Source of the DNA: Bradyrhizobium canariense
GTDB lineage: Bacteria; Pseudomonadota; Alphaproteobacteria; Rhizobiales; Xanthobacteraceae
Direction: 5' to 3'
NCBI RefSeq assembly: GCF_019402665.1
Contig: NZ_VSST01000105.1
Span: 1 to 36,673 of the forward strand
DNA length: 36,673 nucleotides
The notes below the pieces were generated by a model. The model ran no database searches, was not told the origin of the DNA, and saw only the letters and a list, made by a program, of their open reading frames with translations. Positions 33,537 through 36,673 of this stretch are shown here, one piece after another (position 1 is the stretch's first letter; the number at the start of each line of letters is the position of its first letter). Position numbers and translations under genes: made by a program.

Positions 33537-34070
33537 ATGTTATCCGCAGCAACTATGACGGCAGAACGGCAGGAAGCCAGCCCTTTGCGCCCCGGAATTG
33601 CCTTGATCGGCCTTCTGGTCTGCATGCTGTCGGGCATTTGGATCCTCTGCGCGGGGTTGCCGGCGCAGGCGGCCACCACCGAGCGGATCGTCGTCAACCG
33701 CTTCAGCGGCGTGGCGATTGAGGGCTTCGACCCCGTGGCCTATTTCGTCGATGGCGCGGCCGTGCAGGGGACGGCCGAGTTCGAGGCGAACCTGTGGGGC
33801 GCCGTCTGGCGCTTTCGGAACGAGGGCAACCGGGCCTCTTTCCTCGCCCATCCCGAGGTCTACGGGCCGCAGTTCGGCGGCTACGATCCGGTCGATATCG
33901 CCCGGGGCGTCACCATCGCCGGCAACCCCCGTTTCTTCGCGATCGCGGCGCAGCGGCTCTATCTGTTCAGCCGGGAAGCCAATCGCGACGCCTTCGCCGC
34001 CAATCCCGAGCGCTTCCTCTATGAGGTGGGCAAGCGCTGGCCGGCGCTCGAGGACAAGCTCAGCCAGTAG
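33537..34070 (+). CDS. YHS-domain protein, exported or membrane-anchored
   Basis: 177-aa protein from ATG 33537 (a second ATG at 33555 would remove six residues). Residues 20-47 form a hydrophobic signal or anchor (GIALIGLLVCMLSGIWILCA). The YHS-like domain follows: IEGFDPVAYFVDGAAVQG, then AEFEANLWGAVWRFRNEGNR and FLAHPEVYGPQFGGYDPVD. The Tyr-Gly-Pro-x-Phe-Gly-Gly-Tyr segment and the DPVAYF motif are typical of this widespread alphaproteobacterial family; the domain is proposed to bind metal, without a defined reaction. Intact, core position, followed closely and convergently by cysQ. Confidence 0.85.
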   Translation: MLSAATMTAERQEASPLRPGIALIGLLVCMLSGIWILCAGLPAQAATTERIVVNRFSGVAIEGFDPVAYFVDGAAVQGTAEFEANLWGAVWRFRNEGNRASFLAHPEVYGPQFGGYDPVDIARGVTIAGNPRFFAIAAQRLYLFSREANRDAFAANPERFLYEVGKRWPALEDKLSQ

Positions 34071-34084
34071 GTCCCTTTACGGCG

Positions 34085-34912
34085 TCAGAGTCTTGCCGCC
34101 TGCGGGTCACCCCAGGCGATGAACTCCGGGATGATGAAGCCGCCATCGTGCCGTTCGCCGAAGCGGAGCGCGCCGCCCTTGCCGTCGGTCACGCTGCCGC
34201 CGGCCGCGGTCACGACCGCGTAGCCGGCCCCGACGTCCCATTCACAAGTGGGCCCGAAGCGGGGATAGATGTCGGCACTGCCTTCCGCGATCCGTCCGAA
34301 TTTCACGGCCGAGCCGACCGTCTTTCTGATGGCATTGGGCCGGTGATCGATGAACGCCTCGGTTCTGGGATCCCCATGCGAGCGGCTCACCGCGGCGATC
34401 CAGGGCTCGCCCAGGGGCGGCAGCTTGCGGGTATGGATCGCCTCGGCAGCGCCGATGGTCGCGCCGTCAAACCCGACCCGCTCGGCGCCGCGGCCGACGA
34501 TGCCGCGCCAGAGCAGCCCGAGTGCAGGGGCGCTGACGATGCCCAGCACCGGCACGCCCGATGTCACGAGGGCAAGGTTGACGGTGAACTCGTCGCGCCC
34601 GGCGACGAACTCCTTGGTGCCGTCGAGCGGGTCGATCAGGAAGAAGCTGTCGCGGAACGGCGGCGAGGCGAGCTGGGTCTGCTCTTCCGAGAGCGTCGGG
34701 ATGTCGCCCGCAAGCTGCGCCAGCCCGTCCGCGATGATGCGGTCGGCGGCAAGGTCGGCCTCGGTCACCGGCGAGCCGTCCTGCTTGCCGTCGACCCGCA
34801 TCGCGGTGCGGTTGACCGCGAGGATGGCTGCGCCCGCCTTCACCACCAGCGCGGTGAGCGGCTCCATCAGGTGGGAGGCGGCCGTGCTGTCGATGATCCG
34901 CTTCACCTGCAT
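34085..34912 (-). CDS. cysQ: 3'(2'),5'-bisphosphate nucleotidase CysQ
   Basis: 275-aa cytoplasmic or membrane-associated phosphatase of the inositol monophosphatase superfamily. It hydrolyses 3'-phosphoadenosine 5'-phosphate to AMP, recycling the by-product of sulfate assimilation and sulfation. Metal-binding motifs are intact: SPVTEADLAAD (47-57), EE of LSEEQ, DPLDGTKEF (94-102) and CEWDVGAGYAVV near residue 223. Length matches the family. The start MQVKRIIDSTAASHLM may alternatively be Met16. It converges on the YHS-domain gene with a 14-base gap. Core gene. Confidence 0.93.
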   Translation of the reverse strand: MQVKRIIDSTAASHLMEPLTALVVKAGAAILAVNRTAMRVDGKQDGSPVTEADLAADRIIADGLAQLAGDIPTLSEEQTQLASPPFRDSFFLIDPLDGTKEFVAGRDEFTVNLALVTSGVPVLGIVSAPALGLLWRGIVGRGAERVGFDGATIGAAEAIHTRKLPPLGEPWIAAVSRSHGDPRTEAFIDHRPNAIRKTVGSAVKFGRIAEGSADIYPRFGPTCEWDVGAGYAVVTAAGGSVTDGKGGALRFGERHDGGFIIPEFIAWGDPQAARL

Positions 34913-35083
34913 GCCTCATTCATCGGTAATTCCATCCCTACGCGAGTGATTCGCCGCGGCATTAGGGCCGGTTCGAACCGATCGCAAGCTAGCTGCCACG
35001 GGCTTGCGAATGTTAGAACCTGCGGCATTCGTCAAGCATGCTTGATTCGCCGCGTCCGCGCCGTGCAATTCCAGGAACCCTTT

Positions 35084-35737
35084 ATGTCTGACGCTTCGTC
35101 ACCCGCTACCGTCACCGCTCCAGATGCGCTCGAACTCGCTGCGCTGCTGTGCTCGCGGGTCTGCCACGATCTCATCAGCCCTGTCGGCGCCATCGTCAAT
35201 GGGCTCGAAGTGCTCGACGACGATCCCAAGCCCGACGACCGCGAGTTCGCACTCGACTTGATACGCAAGAGCGCGAAAACCGCCTCCGCCCGCCTCCAGT
35301 TCTGCCGCCTCGCCTTTGGTGCGGCCGGCTCGTCCGGCGCGCAGATCGATCTCGGCGATGCCCAGACCATGGCGCGCGGCCACATCGAGGACGGCAAGTG
35401 CTCGATCACCTGGAATCTGCCGAGGATCTTGCTGCCGAAGAATCGCGTCAAGCTGCTGCTCAACATGCTGGTCGTTTCGCAGCACACGATCCCGCGCGGC
35501 GGCACGCTGACGATCGATCCGATCGGCGAGGGCGAGACGATGAGCTTCCGCATCACCGCGACCGGACACAATGCGCGCCTGCCGCAGAACATCTCCGAAC
35601 TCCTGAGCGGCGAGCGCGGCCCGGCCGCGGATGCGCACGCGATCCAGCCTCATTATACGCGGCTGTTGGCAGAGGCTTGCGGGCTGACCGTGAGGCTCGC
35701 GCACGAAGGCGAGGCCATCACCATCATCGCGTCGTAG
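35084..35737 (+). CDS. chpT: ChpT-type histidine phosphotransferase
   Basis: 217-aa phosphotransferase. The start ATG at 35084 follows AGGAA. The phosphorylatable histidine is His28 in SRVCHDLISPVGA, at the top of the dimerisation helix pair (about 15-75); the C-terminal half resembles a degenerate ATP-binding domain lacking the kinase motifs. In Caulobacter and other alphaproteobacteria ChpT receives phosphate from the CckA kinase and passes it to CtrA and CpdR, controlling the cell cycle. Length and architecture agree with the family. Next to cheA, although a strong terminator separates them. Confidence 0.88.
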   Translation: MSDASSPATVTAPDALELAALLCSRVCHDLISPVGAIVNGLEVLDDDPKPDDREFALDLIRKSAKTASARLQFCRLAFGAAGSSGAQIDLGDAQTMARGHIEDGKCSITWNLPRILLPKNRVKLLLNMLVVSQHTIPRGGTLTIDPIGEGETMSFRITATGHNARLPQNISELLSGERGPAADAHAIQPHYTRLLAEACGLTVRLAHEGEAITIIAS

Positions 35738-35774
35738 ACACGAAGCCGCTCTCAAACGTTAATCGAATCTTTAC

Positions 35775-35803
35775 AAGGCGCTTCGGCTTGTCCGGAGCGC
35801 CTT
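35775..35803 (+). terminator. rho-independent terminator after chpT
   Basis: AAGGCGCT (35775-35782) pairs perfectly with AGCGCCTT (35796-35803); the loop holds a further CGG/CCG pair, and ATCTCTTTG follows. About 40 bases after the chpT stop. Confidence 0.75.
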
Positions 35804-35934
35804 ATCTCTTTGTTGATTCCGTTCTTTTCCACATACTCAACCAATATTAAACGCTTTGCGGTGAAGCTGGCCCCATTCCGAATTGGCGCATCACGTCTTG
35901 TGTGCGCGCCCTCCCTGTATGAAGGCCTGTTTTC
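35804..35934 (+). promoter_or_regulatory. promoter region of cheA
   Basis: About 130 bases between the chpT terminator and the cheA start. The DNA is locally AT-rich (CCACATACTCAACCAATATT around 35830-35849), as expected for a promoter. No certain -35/-10 pair is chosen. Confidence 0.4.
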
Positions 35935-36673
35935 ATGGATGATCTGTTGCGGGAGTTTTTGACGGAAACCAGTGAGAGCCTGGACACCGTGGACAATCAG
36001 CTGGTGAAGTTCGAGCAGGAGCCGAACAACGCCAAGATCCTGGATAACATCTTCCGGCTGGTCCACACCATCAAGGGCACGTGCGGCTTCCTCGGATTGC
36101 CGCGGCTGGAAGCGCTGGCGCATGCCGGCGAGACGCTGATGAGCAAATTCCGTGACGGCATGCCGGTGACGGCCGGCGCGGTGACGGTGATCCTGGCCTC
36201 GATCGACCGCATCAAGGAAATCCTGTCAGGCCTCGAGGCGACCGAAGCCGAGCCCGAGGGCACCGACCGCGATCTCATCGACAAGCTGGAAGCGATGGTT
36301 GAGCAGGGCATGGCGGCCATGGCGGCGGGTGCTGCTGCTCCCGAGGCTGAAGCGCCGCCGCTGGTGCCGGAAGCGCCTGTCGCCGTTGAAGCCGCGCCGA
36401 CCTCCGGCGTGCTGGCCGACCAGACCCTGGAGCGTCCGCTGCGTCCGGGCGAAGTCTCGCTCGACGAGCTCGAGCGCGCCTTCCGCGAGACCGCGATCGA
36501 AGTCCCGGTCCCCGTTGCCAAGGCTGAAGTCAAGGCCGAGCCCCAGCCGGCCGCTGAAGCGCCGGTGCCTGTTGCCAAGGAAGTAGCGAAGGAAGCCAAG
36601 GCGCCCAAGGAAAAGGCCGCGCCGAAGAAGTCGATCGCCGACGAGGGCGCCGCCGAGGGCGCCAGCATCGCCA
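35935..36673 (+). CDS. cheA: CheA chemotaxis histidine kinase, 5' part
   Basis: The first 246 codons of CheA; the gene continues beyond the window. The N-terminal Hpt (P1) domain has the phosphorylated histidine His44 in RLVHTIKGTCGFLGLPRLEA and the typical start MDDLLREFLTETSESLDTVD. From about residue 125 onward comes a long Ala/Pro/Glu-rich linker with repeated APVPVAK-like segments, as in many alphaproteobacterial CheAs, preceding the P2-P5 domains outside the window. CheA autophosphorylates in response to receptor arrays and passes phosphate to CheY and CheB. The start ATG at 35935 matches the family N-terminus. Confidence 0.93.
   Translation, partial: MDDLLREFLTETSESLDTVDNQLVKFEQEPNNAKILDNIFRLVHTIKGTCGFLGLPRLEALAHAGETLMSKFRDGMPVTAGAVTVILASIDRIKEILSGLEATEAEPEGTDRDLIDKLEAMVEQGMAAMAAGAAAPEAEAPPLVPEAPVAVEAAPTSGVLADQTLERPLRPGEVSLDELERAFRETAIEVPVPVAKAEVKAEPQPAAEAPVPVAKEVAKEAKAPKEKAAPKKSIADEGAAEGASIA

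Noticed and set aside
34148..35083. Long plus-strand extension before chpT
   Set aside because: It is antisense to cysQ; the ChpT start with RBS at 35084 matches the family N-terminus.
1..36673. CRISPR arrays, rRNA genes, nod boxes, nif or nod genes
   Set aside because: None seen on either strand; no regularly spaced direct repeats of suitable length and no recognisable symbiosis gene.

Overview
The window looks like the junction between an integrated genomic island and the core chromosome of an alphaproteobacterium, most likely Bradyrhizobium or a close relative. The core genes on the right support this: ChpT-type phosphotransferase, CheA, CysQ, and a DUF1134/EipA envelope protein. So do the rhizobial-style insertion sequences and the many small proteins of Bradyrhizobium type (DUF6894, zinc-ribbon). 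The organism assignment is inference; no rRNA or marker gene is present.

Right part (about 31.2-36.7 kb): compact, visibly GC-rich core DNA with no broken genes. It starts with a complete tRNA-Val(CAC) on the minus strand. Then come a long membrane-anchored coiled-coil protein, a DUF1134/EipA-like protein, a YHS-domain protein, cysQ, chpT with a strong terminator, and the 5' part of cheA, cut by the window edge. The tRNA 3' end points into the island, as expected for an integrase attachment site. The Bradyrhizobium diazoefficiens symbiosis island is known to sit at a tRNA-Val gene, so this may be one end of such an island, but no nod, nif or type III genes lie in the window.

Left and middle part (1-31.2 kb): accessory DNA of mixed composition, full of decay. 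Apparently intact genes include an orphan MASE4-like sensor histidine kinase, a two-gene set of small proteins, a DUF6894 protein, a zinc-ribbon protein, an Omp25-type outer membrane protein, a YggS-type PLP protein, an IS66 TnpA and a hipBA toxin-antitoxin pair. Broken genes include a GT4 glycosyltransferase (one extra base), a low-affinity iron permease (two bases missing), an NtaA/DszA-type flavin monooxygenase (several lesions), an antidote-type HTH protein, IS3, IS110 and IS66 remnants, a serine-recombinase fragment, a serine acetyltransferase fragment and several small proteins. A decayed second copy of the small two-gene set lies 15 kb from the intact one, against the IS66 remnant.

The most interesting block is 19.1-26.5 kb. 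It is more AT-rich than the core and carries hipBA behind a 12-bp palindrome, a two-component membrane module of unknown function, an AbiJ-like (STM4504/CBY_0614 family) abortive-infection protein, a membrane-anchored coiled-coil protein, and a divergent two-gene operon encoding a small acidic helical protein and a helical plus beta-propeller protein. This arrangement resembles a defence or toxin cargo cluster, and the 24.8-26.5 kb operon is the best candidate for an undescribed system. That function is inferred from context only.
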